From NCBI GenBank assembly GCA_947502505.1, contig CANNAE010000001.1:62001-126000 (forward strand): a DNA stretch of 64,000 bases, read 5' to 3'. This DNA is from an uncultured Planococcus sp. Its GTDB lineage: Bacteria > Bacillota > Bacilli > Bacillales_A > Planococcaceae. Each line of letters starts with the position of its first letter. The stretch's first letter is position 1. Under the pieces are notes generated by a model. That model did no database searches and was not told the DNA's origin. It saw only the letters and a program-made list of their open reading frames with translations. A program made the position numbers and the translations under genes. Shown piece after piece: positions 18,151 to 25,988 of this stretch.

Positions 18151-18771
18151 ATGAAATATTTCTTCTATGTCTCAGGTCTATTATTATTGTCACTTGGCAT
18201 TACGCTGACCATTTTATCGGATCTCGGCACTTCCCCGTTTGATGCTTTGCTTGTCGGGCTCAGCTTTAATGTTGGATTGACGGTCGGGAGCTGGGAGATC
18301 ATCATCGCCGCTATCATGATTGTCGGAAACGCCATGCTCGGCCGCCAAAGACCAGAGCTTCTCGGCATCATGACCGCTGTCATCGTCGGGATCGGCATCG
18401 ATTTATGGCTTCATACATTGAGCACCGTCGTTGCCCCTGAAAATATCACCAGCCAGACGCTCTGTTTTACAGCTGGCCTATTAGCGGTAGGGGTGGGCTC
18501 AGCAATCTATCTCCATACGAATTTTGCGCCGATTCCAGTGGATCGCCTGACGCTTCTCGTAAAAGAACTCGCGAAGACCAATTTGTTCGTCTCGAGAACT
18601 GCCATCTATTTGCTGTTTCTCGTTTTAGCAATTGCGTTCAGCGGCCCAATCGGCATCGGGACCGTGCTGACGGTATGTTTCGGTGGCCTCATTTTAAACG
18701 CCATTATGCCTGTGACGGCGAAAACTTTGGACCGTGTGTTGCTGCCTAAAGAGGCAATCCATCATCGTTAA
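18151..18771 (+). CDS. YczE/YitT-like integral membrane protein
   Basis: 206 residues with five or so hydrophobic helices. Seen: LSLGITLTILSDLGTSPFDALLVGL in the first third (written here only in part as SDLGTSPFDALL, about 27-38), the hallmark of YczE-like proteins, and GIGTVLTVCFGG near the end. The role of this family is poorly defined, with YczE tied to Sfp-dependent peptide synthesis in Bacillus. The start at 18151 has AGGGAGAG upstream; the GTG at 18106 has none. Probably controlled by the divergent MarR protein. Confidence 0.75.
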   Translation: MKYFFYVSGLLLLSLGITLTILSDLGTSPFDALLVGLSFNVGLTVGSWEIIIAAIMIVGNAMLGRQRPELLGIMTAVIVGIGIDLWLHTLSTVVAPENITSQTLCFTAGLLAVGVGSAIYLHTNFAPIPVDRLTLLVKELAKTNLFVSRTAIYLLFLVLAIAFSGPIGIGTVLTVCFGGLILNAIMPVTAKTLDRVLLPKEAIHHR

Positions 18772-18834
18772 TTGTATTTATCATAATTAGTCAATTGGAA
18801 TTTTTATGGTAATCTTGTGCCAGGAGGTGTTTTT

Positions 18835-19053
18835 TTGCGTGTAAACAGAAAAACAGCTATTCTTTTGTTTGGCTCGGGTTTTGTGGCGACATTACTGGCA
18901 TTGCCGCTTCTTTATGCATTAGGGATCCCCTCTTTTGAAGTCGTGCTTACAGGCTTATTTGGTGAAGGAAACAGTTGGGCTTTAGTTTTTACAATTGTGC
19001 TTGTTGCCTTACTTCTCTACGGTATACGAAAATCATTTAACAGTTCAGATTGA
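18835..19053 (+). CDS. Small membrane protein, 72 aa (TTG start)
   Basis: Two hydrophobic helices separated by GIPSFEVVLTGLFGEGNSW. TTG is chosen as start because AGGAGGTG lies 5-6 nt upstream; a GTG at 18817 precedes that RBS. Followed by a strong terminator. Unknown function. Confidence 0.65.
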   Translation: MRVNRKTAILLFGSGFVATLLALPLLYALGIPSFEVVLTGLFGEGNSWALVFTIVLVALLLYGIRKSFNSSD

Positions 19054-19086
19054 AAAATAGAAGTGTAAATAAAATCCTAAAGACAT

Positions 19087-19139
19087 CGCCCGTAATGAAG
19101 CCGCTAATGATTTAGCCTTTCCATTACGGGCGTTTTTTG
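19087..19139 (+). terminator. Strong rho-independent terminator
   Basis: CGCCCGTAATG / CATTACGGGCG perfect 11-bp stem followed by TTTTTT. Confidence 0.85.
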
Positions 19140-19239
19140 TGTTTAACAAAAAGGGAAATAGAAATTTTATCTTTTTCACTGCTAAAGTTAGAGGGGAAAC
19201 TATCAATACAGAGAAACTATACCTAACGGGGGAATGATC

Positions 19240-19701
19240 ATGAATTACATTCAAGATATGCGCCAGCTGATCGGCTCGAATTTATTGATGACGGTCGGCT
19301 GCGGCATCATTCTGGAACAAGATGGCCGGATTTTGCTTCAGCATCGAAAAGACCGAGACGTTTGGGGCATCCCTGGCGGCGTGATGGAGCCTGGTGAAAC
19401 ATTTCTGGAAACCGCCATTCGGGAGACTTACGAAGAAACCGGGCTGCGGGCAGAGAACCTCCAGTTATTTGGCTTGTATTCCGGGGAAGAAGGCTATGCC
19501 GAATATCAAAATGGCGATCAAGTCTACAGCGTGCAAATTATTTTTCATACACAAGAATTTTCAGGAGAGCTCATGCAAGAAGGCGCGGAAAGCCACGAGC
19601 ACCGTTTCTTCAAGCCGGGCGAACTGCCGAAAATCAATTCGCACCAAGAGCGTTTTATCAAGGATTGGGTGGACAAGGCGGGCTTGCCGATAGTCAAATA
19701 A
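19240..19701 (+). CDS. Nudix hydrolase
   Basis: 153 residues. The Nudix box GGVMEPGETFLETAIRETYE...ETGL fits GX5EX7REUXEEXGU with all acidic metal ligands present. It is preceded by GCGIILEQDGRILLQHRKD. The substrate (a nucleoside diphosphate linked to another group) cannot be read from sequence. The start at 19240 has GGGGG 7 nt upstream; an ATG two codons earlier is too close to it. Confidence 0.88.
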   Translation: MNYIQDMRQLIGSNLLMTVGCGIILEQDGRILLQHRKDRDVWGIPGGVMEPGETFLETAIRETYEETGLRAENLQLFGLYSGEEGYAEYQNGDQVYSVQIIFHTQEFSGELMQEGAESHEHRFFKPGELPKINSHQERFIKDWVDKAGLPIVK

Positions 19702-19727
19702 GTGCGCGTTCGTTGGGAGTGAAGCGG

Positions 19728-19919
19728 ATGAGAGAATTTCTGAAGGATAACAGGGCTTATTATCTCTCATTTCTTGGAGGTGCCCTCATAGCAATTATCG
19801 TCTCGGGGATTTGGGCGGACGGCGCAGGGTATGCGTTTATTCCTTGGGTGCTCGGCGCCTTTTTTGTTGCTGAGGCCGTTAAATTCATCGCTTGGCGGAT
19901 CGAGCGGAAAGAGGAATAA
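19728..19919 (+). CDS. Small membrane protein, 63 aa
   Basis: Starts MREFLKDNRAYYLSF, has two hydrophobic helices (about 12-25 and 35-52) and ends RIERKEE. RBS GGGAGTG 6 nt upstream, 26 bp after the Nudix stop codon, so likely in its operon. No function recognised. Confidence 0.65.
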   Translation: MREFLKDNRAYYLSFLGGALIAIIVSGIWADGAGYAFIPWVLGAFFVAEAVKFIAWRIERKEE

Positions 19920-19969
19920 GGGAGTTCGACCTTGTCGGAAAATGGATCTTAACTTCTCGCAAGGCTCGT

Positions 19970-20071
19970 CTATCGAGTATTTTTCATTTTGTTAAATAAA
20001 ACCACCAATGCAATAACGATGATGATTGGTAAAATCCAAGTGAACACTCCGGTCAGGAATACAGAAGTCAT
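19970..20071 (-). CDS. Tiny single-helix membrane peptide, 33 aa
   Basis: MTSVFLTGVFTWILPIIIVI start, one hydrophobic helix, tail FNKMKNTR. RBS AAAGGAGC, 7-8 nt before ATG. Too small to assign; similar peptides are common between genes in Bacillales. Confidence 0.5.
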   Translation of the reverse strand: MTSVFLTGVFTWILPIIIVIALVVLFNKMKNTR

Positions 20072-20155
20072 GACGCAAGCTCCTTTCAGCAGCGCGTTGC
20101 CAATTAATTGTTAATGACTCAAGCATATCATATGCAGGAATAGGAGATGGCACAG

Positions 20156-20767
20156 ATGGAGAAGGGATTTCTTGAAGAATACAAAGAATATATCCGCAAA
20201 ATAGGGGACAGGAAAGCATTGTACAAAGCTGTCGCGAAGGCGTATGGCGTTCAACAAGCGATTTATCCAGGCTCTTTCATCGATATCTCCCCGTCCTTAG
20301 TCATCCCTGAAGTAATATATATCGATAATTTCAAAGAAGCCATTCGGTTTTTTAAACAAATGGATGGCATCCAGGAATACATAGAGCAAAACAAGGAATA
20401 TTCACAAGCCTGCGAGATTTCCTTTATCGGCCAGGACTATACCGAGCCGCTTAAAATCGGGCAAGTGGATTTAATCATTTCCCAATACGCCGGGTTTGTC
20501 GGGCAGGAAACCAAGCAGTACTTAAAGCCGGGCGGCATTTTATTATGCAACGATAGCCACGGGGATGCCACTTTGGCCAGATTCGATGACGACTTTGAGT
20601 TGATTGGCGTCGTCAGGGCCAATAACGAAATTGAACAGGGCGACTTGGAGCGGTACTTCAAGCTCCCAAAGGAAAAGCCAATTGACCTGAAGATGGTCAA
20701 AGATAAAATGAAAGGGCTGAAATACACCGCGGTTGCTGAAAACTATGTGTTTCGGAAAATATCGTAA
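20156..20767 (+). CDS. Hypothetical protein with a methyltransferase-like core, 203 aa
   Basis: Seen: YPGSFIDISPSLVIPEVIYIDNF early (in part YPGSFIDISPSL, residues 38-49 or so), a glycine- and aspartate-containing turn with following acidic strand as in SAM-binding Rossmann folds, then VDLIISQYAGFVGQE and KPGGILLCNDSH, which read like strands 4 and 5 of a class I methyltransferase. Strong catalytic motifs are not evident, so the activity is unproven. Start at 20156 chosen for AGGAG 8 nt upstream. Ends at a terminator shared with the convergent gene. Confidence 0.7.
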   Translation: MEKGFLEEYKEYIRKIGDRKALYKAVAKAYGVQQAIYPGSFIDISPSLVIPEVIYIDNFKEAIRFFKQMDGIQEYIEQNKEYSQACEISFIGQDYTEPLKIGQVDLIISQYAGFVGQETKQYLKPGGILLCNDSHGDATLARFDDDFELIGVVRANNEIEQGDLERYFKLPKEKPIDLKMVKDKMKGLKYTAVAENYVFRKIS

Positions 20768-20843
20768 CGGATCTAGACGCTGAGTTCCGTGTGAGCGCGA
20801 GTGAGGCATAAAGAGTGTGGGACTGCTTGACCGAATGCAAACG

Positions 20844-20888
20844 AAAACGACACAGCCAGTTATCAGCGGCTGTGTCGTTTTCTTTTTT
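20844..20888. terminator. Bidirectional terminator
   Basis: ACGACACAGCC / GGCTGTGTCGT stem with A-rich and T-rich flanks between convergent genes. Confidence 0.8.
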
Positions 20889-21388
20889 CAAGAAGATACC
20901 TCTACTTGTTCAAATAATGTGACGCCGAAATAGCTGTATTCGATATGAACGGTGTGAATTTTTTCATCGTGCTTGATAGTGAGCCCATACGCTTCGTCAT
21001 CTTCAGAAGCGGTGCCGTTGTTCACTTTTTCCAAAAGGCCAGTGGGGGAAGTGCCGGTTTTAATCGTCACCTCATCAAGGTCTGTAAAATTATAAGCCTG
21101 GGCTTCGTCAGATTCAAAATCATCTGTAACGACAAAGCCTTTCAGCGGATTGCTCAGTTGGATTTTACTTTCTAGCGGCTCTTCAAAATTATTGACTGCC
21201 ACTTCGGTTAATTGGAAATCGGCCCATCCTTTATTGCCAAACCCGACTGTCACGGCATAGCCGCTCTCAGTATATGCCAAGCTGTTCGTTTCAAACGGCG
21301 GGTTGCTCTTCAAAAACATAAGCGTGCCGCCGGCGAGTACTACGAATACCATTAAAGTTATTACGGTGATTAAAATCTTCTTATTCAA
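20888..21388 (-). CDS. Membrane-anchored hypothetical protein, 166 aa (TTG start)
   Basis: N-terminal hydrophobic anchor (ILITVITLMVFVVLAGG) followed by an extracellular, beta-rich domain with no recognised family. TTG start chosen because AAAGGAG is 8 nt upstream; the ATG six codons earlier precedes that RBS. It lies 30 bp after another small membrane protein gene on the same strand. Unknown function. Confidence 0.65.
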   Translation of the reverse strand: MNKKILITVITLMVFVVLAGGTLMFLKSNPPFETNSLAYTESGYAVTVGFGNKGWADFQLTEVAVNNFEEPLESKIQLSNPLKGFVVTDDFESDEAQAYNFTDLDEVTIKTGTSPTGLLEKVNNGTASEDDEAYGLTIKHDEKIHTVHIEYSYFGVTLFEQVEVSS

Positions 21389-21418
21389 ATTCCCGCTCCT
21401 TTCCATCCAACCAATTTC

Positions 21419-21634
21419 TTAACCAAAAAACACTTGGTAGAGACTATAAGCAATTAGCAAAATCACCAGCAGCAAGATCACGCCGCCAATGTCTTTCCAG
21501 CCCATCCCTCTCGTATCTGGCATGCCGCTCTGTGCGCGGTTGGCCGAGTCATTGACATTGCTGCCTGCATGTTCTTTCTGGTCTTTCAGCTGAAGGCGGT
21601 CGCGCTGGTCTTCGGATTTGTTGTTTTTGGACAT
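21419..21634 (-). CDS. Small tail-anchored protein, 71 aa
   Basis: Polar N-terminal half rich in N, K, D, Q, with NVNDSANRAQSGMPD, then MGWKDIGG and a C-terminal hydrophobic helix (VILLLVILLIAYSLYQVFF). It resembles small DUF6366-type proteins of Bacillales in layout; this is a resemblance, not a demonstrated match. RBS AGGAGG upstream. Confidence 0.65.
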   Translation of the reverse strand: MSKNNKSEDQRDRLQLKDQKEHAGSNVNDSANRAQSGMPDTRGMGWKDIGGVILLLVILLIAYSLYQVFFG

Positions 21635-21694
21635 ATTAATTCCTCCTAAAAGTGAGTGTCCTATTGAAAAATGGCAAAAGAGATGGTTCTAAAT

Positions 21695-22240
21695 TTAGTT
21701 CACTACGTCAATTTCTCTATCGTTATTGTCATAGAGACGCAACTCCACTGGAAAAGCTGTCTGGATTGAAGCAGGCAGTTTCGTATACTTTATAAAATAC
21801 AATTCATTCGATACGTCCGCTGAAAAGCTGAATGATACTTCCAAGGAATCAGCGCGTATCCTATCAATTTCTAAGTTTGAATTGTCGCCATAGATGACGC
21901 CATATTCCCCGCTTTTGGTTTGGATATCGCGATAAGTAATCGCAGGTCCCCATCCGGATTCGACGATCTTGAATTTTCCGTTCCATCCTTGCATCATGTG
22001 CGCAAAAGCGATTTCTCCGCTTTCCAGTTCGAAAAGGATAATATGGGACGAGGTATTATCTACTTGGGTGGTCCTTAAAATTTCAATACTCTTTGAGTCC
22101 GCTTGTTCTTCATAGATCCATTCTGTTAAGTCCTCTTGAAGTGTTACATTATCGATTTGGTACTGGAAATAAGTCGCTGTAGCATAAGATAGAAAGAAGA
22201 GCAAAACGAATACAAAAACGATGAACCACCTTTTCTTCAC
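21695..22240 (-). CDS. Membrane-anchored hypothetical protein, about 181 aa
   Basis: Basic start then one hydrophobic helix (WFIVFVFVLLFFLSYATA) and an extracellular domain with alternating strands. No family recognised. The start is unsure: GTG at 22240 has GAGG 6 nt upstream, while ATG at 22246 and TTG at 22258 overlap the RBS. Confidence 0.65.
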   Translation of the reverse strand: MKKRWFIVFVFVLLFFLSYATATYFQYQIDNVTLQEDLTEWIYEEQADSKSIEILRTTQVDNTSSHIILFELESGEIAFAHMMQGWNGKFKIVESGWGPAITYRDIQTKSGEYGVIYGDNSNLEIDRIRADSLEVSFSFSADVSNELYFIKYTKLPASIQTAFPVELRLYDNNDREIDVVN

Positions 22241-22535
22241 TTGCATCCTCTCCCTCAATAGATAGCTTTCACAGAAATGAACCTAATATAACTATACACT
22301 TATCATTCCAAAAAGTTCCATAGACCTATTCATTTTATTATGTGAAATTGCTCATGATTGACTATATTCCGCCTAGAATATATATGATAGGATTTGTTTA
22401 TCAATATTTTCCATAAAATCCATATTCATTGTAACAAATAAACGGGTCAAAACCATGGCGTCATTTGTCACGCCAGCTGTGATGATTGTGGCGATGGGGC
22501 TTTAATGAGTGGCGTAAAATGTTTCGGGGACGGGA

Positions 22536-22835
22536 GTGGGGACGATCAAAAAGCTGCTTGGCTTATTAATTTTTTCAACGATTGTATTGGCAGGCTGCGG
22601 AAGTTTGCAAGGCACCGTATCGGAGAAGACCGAGGCGAGCTTTTTCCTGGAAGTCGAGACAGACGATTCACGGCAAGATCCGCTTCAGGAAATCTTTATG
22701 ACCGACCATACCGAATTCATCGGCGCGGCAAGTTCGTTCCAGGAACTTGAAGAAGGCGACAGCGTCAAAGTGACGCCGTTTGACACGACACCCAATATTC
22801 CTTATTTTCTGGCGTTCAAAGTAATCGTGGAATGA
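22536..22835 (+). CDS. Small lipoprotein, 99 aa
   Basis: Hydrophobic leader with lipobox LAGC (cysteine 21), then an acidic domain ending VIVE; the layout resembles small DUF3221-like lipoproteins. A GTG at 22536 is given as start, but the Shine-Dalgarno-like GGGAGTGG fits better with an ATC codon at 22545 (reading IKKLLGLL), see findings. The 295 bp upstream hold nothing I recognise. The downstream T-box belongs to the next gene. Confidence 0.6.
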   Translation: MGTIKKLLGLLIFSTIVLAGCGSLQGTVSEKTEASFFLEVETDDSRQDPLQEIFMTDHTEFIGAASSFQELEEGDSVKVTPFDTTPNIPYFLAFKVIVE

Positions 22836-22910
22836 TTTTGCACGAAACAGGCAGAAACTTATTATGTACCAGCGCCACCTGCTCATGGTAATCTAGTAAA
22901 AATCAAAATC

Positions 22911-23178
22911 AGTGCGATGAAGAGAACAGTAGCTGGCGAATCCTTTTCATAGAGAGCCCCGGGGTGGTGGAACGGGGCAAAAGGGCGCCAGCGAAGCAAG
23001 CCTCTGAGCACCGCATCGGAACCTAGGGGATGATGCGGCGTTTGCTCCCGTTATAGAGCTTAGGTATAGATCGAATGTACCGAATGAGGCCCCTATGGCG
23101 ACATATGGGCGAACAGGGGTGGCACCGCGACCGGAATCTCGTCCCCAAGACAATGGTCTTGGGGGCGGGATTTTTTCT
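22911..23178 (+). promoter_or_regulatory. T-box leader, predicted tRNA-Gln responsive (specifier CAA)
   Basis: Stem I base GTGC(22911-22914)/GCAC, K-turn GATGA/GA, helix AGAG/CTCT, loop-E motif AGTA/GAA, then helix GCTGGCG/CGCCAGC. After GAA the 3' side reads G-CAA-G before CCTCT-GA-GCAC, the same spacing as the glycine T-box of Bacillales, so the specifier is CAA (Gln). The T-box sequence GGGGTGGCACCGCGA (about 23117-23131) carries UGGC, which pairs with a tRNA whose discriminator is G, as in tRNA-Gln. A terminator (GTCCCCAAGAC..GTCTTGGGGGC then T6) ends at 23177. It controls the MFS gene by tRNA-dependent antitermination. Confidence 0.88.
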
Positions 23179-23219
23179 TTGCCTCGAAGAAACGGAAAGT
23201 GGTGGCGGAGATGACAGGG

Positions 23220-24467
23220 ATGTGGAAAGATAAAGAGTGGCGGGAGCCGGCAGTTTTACTCACAGGCATCGGCATCGCAAACTTCGGGGCGTGGGTCTAT
23301 TTGATCGCCTTGAACTTGATCGTGCTCGACAAAACCGGATCGGCGCTTGCCGTCGCGGGGCTGTACATCGTCAAACCGCTTGCTGGGGTATTGACGAATT
23401 TCTGGTCGGGCAGTGTCATCGACCGGGTCAACCAGCGCAATTTGATGATTACACTCGATGTGCTGCGTGCTGTGCTCATCGCGTGTCTGCCGTTCGCTTC
23501 CTCGTTATGGCTTATTTACGTATTTGTGCTGTTGATCAATATGGCCGCATCGATGTTCGAACCGGCATCTATGGTTTATATCACCAAACTGATCCCGGAA
23601 ACCCATCGCCAGCGCTTTAACGCCTTCCGCAGCCTAATTGATTCAGGCGCCTTTCTCATCGGCCCGGCAGTCGCCGGTGTATTGTTCATGATGGGGACAC
23701 CGGTTACGGCCATTTACTTGAACGCAGCCGCACTCGTCGTTTCTGCACTCATCCTGCGTTCCATGCCGAAACTTGAACAAGGGGGAGCTGATCTGGAACT
23801 CTCTGCACCTATGTCCTGGGAAATAATTCGCACGGATTGGAAAATGGTCATAGCCTTCAGCAAAAGCGCGCGGCTAGTCATGGCGGTCTTCTTTTTGTTC
23901 AGCTGTATGATGGTCATGGCGGCTGCCATCGATTCGCAGGAAGCGACGTTCTCGACACGCGTGCTCGGCCTGACAGACGGTGAATACGGTCTTTTAGTGA
24001 GTGTTGCGGGAGCTGGAATCATAGCCGGTGCCATCGTCAATACCGTTTTCACGAAAAGACTGGGCCTCGCCGCATTGATCGGCGGCGGTTCGGTGATGGT
24101 GTCGCTCGGCTATCTCGTCTATGCGTTCTCGAGCTCGTTCGCCGGGGCAGCGGCCGGATTTTTCGTCTTGGCGTTTTCACTCGCTTTCGCCAATACCGGA
24201 TTCCATACTTTCACGCAAAACCATATTCCAGTCGACATCATGGGGAGAACCGTCAGTGCCTTTAGCTTGGTAGAAGCGGTGTTAGTGATTATTGTCACGG
24301 CGATCATCGGCGTGGCATCGGAACTGGCCACCGTTCAGCAGGTGGTAATTGTCTCGGTTCTCGTCATGTCTAGTATCTCGCTATTGCTATTGGCCGTGAG
24401 TTTTAAGCAATCCAAGGAAACTGGCGCCACTGAAGTTGTCCTCACAGGCGAAAAGCCGACCACTTAA
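23220..24467 (+). CDS. MFS transporter under T-box control
   Basis: 415 residues with twelve predicted hydrophobic segments. Seen: GIGIANFGAWVYLIALNLIV at helix 1, the loop 2-3 signature region FWSGSVIDRVNQRNLM (G-x-x-x-D-R; about 59-74), and FEPASMVYITKLIPETHRQRFNAFRSL before helix 5 (in part PETHRQRFNA), typical of macrolide-efflux-like/EntS-type MFS. Start MWKDKEW follows GGAG by 9 nt; a GTG seven codons earlier is possible. The T-box implies induction when charged tRNA-Gln is low, so import of a glutamine source or export of a Gln-related metabolite is an inference. Confidence 0.85.
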   Translation: MWKDKEWREPAVLLTGIGIANFGAWVYLIALNLIVLDKTGSALAVAGLYIVKPLAGVLTNFWSGSVIDRVNQRNLMITLDVLRAVLIACLPFASSLWLIYVFVLLINMAASMFEPASMVYITKLIPETHRQRFNAFRSLIDSGAFLIGPAVAGVLFMMGTPVTAIYLNAAALVVSALILRSMPKLEQGGADLELSAPMSWEIIRTDWKMVIAFSKSARLVMAVFFLFSCMMVMAAAIDSQEATFSTRVLGLTDGEYGLLVSVAGAGIIAGAIVNTVFTKRLGLAALIGGGSVMVSLGYLVYAFSSSFAGAAAGFFVLAFSLAFANTGFHTFTQNHIPVDIMGRTVSAFSLVEAVLVIIVTAIIGVASELATVQQVVIVSVLVMSSISLLLLAVSFKQSKETGATEVVLTGEKPTT

Positions 24468-24470
24468 AAA

Positions 24471-24504
24471 AGAAAGACGTGCCGAAACCCGGCACGTCTT
24501 TCTC
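24471..24504 (+). terminator. Terminator after the MFS gene
   Basis: GAAAGACGTGCCG / CGGCACGTCTTTC perfect 13-bp stem. The tail is only CTCAG, so it is a strong hairpin with a poor T tract; on the minus strand it is followed by TTTTTTAAG. Confidence 0.65.
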
Positions 24505-24626
24505 AGGGTGTTAAAGAATTTTATGGTTTGCAATCATTATGCGAGAGAGGCCTCCTATATTTATACTAAACAATCAATGACCTCTCTTAGTTTCGGAAAA
24601 TACGACTTATTAACTTTTTCTAATGC

Positions 24627-25079
24627 TCACTCTTCCTCTTCCAGGTCTTCAATCAATTGCTTCATTTCATCAATTTCCCGGCGCTGTGCTTCGATGATTT
24701 CATCCGCCAGCTGTCTCACGCGAGGGTCCGAAATGTTCGCGCGTTCACTCGTCAGAATCGCGATCGAGTGGTGGGGGATCATCGCTTTCATCCAGCCGGT
24801 ATCTTCAATAAGCAATTGGCTGCGCACGAGATACAGCGATAAGGCAAAAACGAGCGCGCTGCCGGCAAGGATGCCGGCATTCGCTTTCTTGTTCTTGTAC
24901 ATCGGCCACATGAACAGCATCATGACGATCGCCATGACGGAGCCCATGATGAGCGCCATATAAAGGCGTGTCTCGCTATAGAAAATATGATTCAACTGGA
25001 ACACGTTCAAATACATCAACCAATACATAATGAAAGTGGAAGTTCCGATCATGATGCCGAATTTCAAATAATTATTCAT
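24627..25079 (-). CDS. DUF305 membrane-anchored metal-binding protein
   Basis: 150 residues: three or so hydrophobic helices, then the DUF305 signature MKAMIPHHSIAILTSERA (about 98-115) with paired histidines, followed by VRQLADEIIEAQRREIDEMK and an acidic tail. In known members the HH and methionine residues bind copper or silver. ATG at 25079 has AAAGGAG 8 nt upstream. Second gene after the YdhK homologue (40 bp), so a two-gene operon in the copper island. Confidence 0.85.
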   Translation of the reverse strand: MNNYLKFGIMIGTSTFIMYWLMYLNVFQLNHIFYSETRLYMALIMGSVMAIVMMLFMWPMYKNKKANAGILAGSALVFALSLYLVRSQLLIEDTGWMKAMIPHHSIAILTSERANISDPRVRQLADEIIEAQRREIDEMKQLIEDLEEEE

Positions 25080-25119
25080 CACACTCTCTCCTTTTCAATT
25101 AGAATTGGGTGACTATTGC

Positions 25120-25740
25120 CTACTCTACAGGCGTCAACTCATCTTCTGTCACCCATTTGTGGTTTGTCACTTGCTCGCCGCTGTCGGTCGCTTCGAAATC
25201 GACCATATAGACGGTGGTCTGCTGTGCCGTATCGATCGTCGCTGTCACGCCGTCCATGCCTTGCATATGGTCGGCATTGAGTACGACTTCATCGCCTTCG
25301 GTGAACGGTTCGTCTTCAGCGTTTTCCAGCTCCTCGTGGATGACCCATTTATGATCCTCGACGGGCTCTCCGCCGTCAGCGGGCGTATAGCTGACCGCAT
25401 AAACGGTAGTGTCATAAGCGCCAGCGATTGTTGCTTTCGCTCCTTTCATTCCGGACATATGATCCGAATTGATCGTGGCTTGCGTGCCAACCCCATATAG
25501 TGGATCTGCCGCTTCCTTCAAATCGTCCGGCACATCCCCTGAACCGGAATGGTCCATCATATGGCCGTCTTCATCACTCATCTGCTCGTCCATATGTTCT
25601 TCCATGTCGCCGGAATTCTCTCCCATATTTTCATCCATTTGCTCATCCATATCCATTGGGGAGGGTTCGGCTTGGCATGCGCTTAGTGCCAGGGCAGCAA
25701 AAACAGAAGCAGCAGCCATCATCATTTTGTTCTTTGCCAT
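25120..25740 (-). CDS. YdhK-like lipoprotein with two DUF1541 repeats
   Basis: 206 residues. Signal peptide with lipobox LSAC (cysteine 22), a Met/Asp/Glu/His-rich stretch (EQMDENMGENSGDMEEHM, about 33-50), then two tandem DUF1541 units: SDHMSGMKGAKATI..TVYAVSY..DHKWV and ADHMQGMDGVTATI..TVYMVDF..NHKWV. Methionine/histidine-rich surface lipoproteins of this type are found beside copper resistance genes; a metal-buffering role at the cell surface is inferred. Confidence 0.88.
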   Translation of the reverse strand: MAKNKMMMAAASVFAALALSACQAEPSPMDMDEQMDENMGENSGDMEEHMDEQMSDEDGHMMDHSGSGDVPDDLKEAADPLYGVGTQATINSDHMSGMKGAKATIAGAYDTTVYAVSYTPADGGEPVEDHKWVIHEELENAEDEPFTEGDEVVLNADHMQGMDGVTATIDTAQQTTVYMVDFEATDSGEQVTNHKWVTEDELTPVE

Positions 25741-25792
25741 TTCAAATTCCTCATTTCTTTAATCTCTTCTTAAGTAAGCTACCCCGAATGTT

Positions 25793-25814
25793 TGCACAAA
25801 CTGTGCACAAACCG
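25793..25814. promoter_or_regulatory. 11-bp tandem direct repeat upstream of ydhK-like gene
   Basis: TGCACAAACTG directly followed by TGCACAAACCG (10 of 11 identical). One-turn direct repeats are typical binding sites of OmpR-family response regulators. It lies between the ydhK-like gene and the divergent sensor kinase gene. The core TGCACAAA recurs at 25871-25878 and 28531-28538. Confidence 0.55.
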
Positions 25815-25870
25815 TGACAATTTCATTTCCTTGCCGACAGCGGAAAAATTCTTTCATTTCTTTGTTTCCC

Positions 25871-25902
25871 TGCACAAAAAATTGAAAACTTTCCCGTATA
25901 GT
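25871..25902 (+). promoter_or_regulatory. Putative activated promoter of the sensor kinase operon
   Basis: TGCACAAA (25871-25878) occupies the -35 zone of a -10-like TATAGT (25897-25902); no consensus -35 hexamer is present, as expected if a regulator bound to the motif replaces it. Confidence 0.35.
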
Positions 25903-25988
25903 AAAGAGACTGGCCACAACAAGGAATTTCTAGGCCCAATACCGAAACGGGATTGATAGGGTTAAGCCATAGTTGAAAGAGGGATCCT

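Noticed and set aside
23297..24331. Several minus-strand open frames inside the MFS gene
   Set aside because: They are shadows of the GC-richer plus-strand coding sequence, without RBS or recognisable domains.
24575..24612. Possible fragment of repeat R1 (TTTCGGAAAATACG)
   Set aside because: Only about 14 bp match one end of R1; too short to call a copy.
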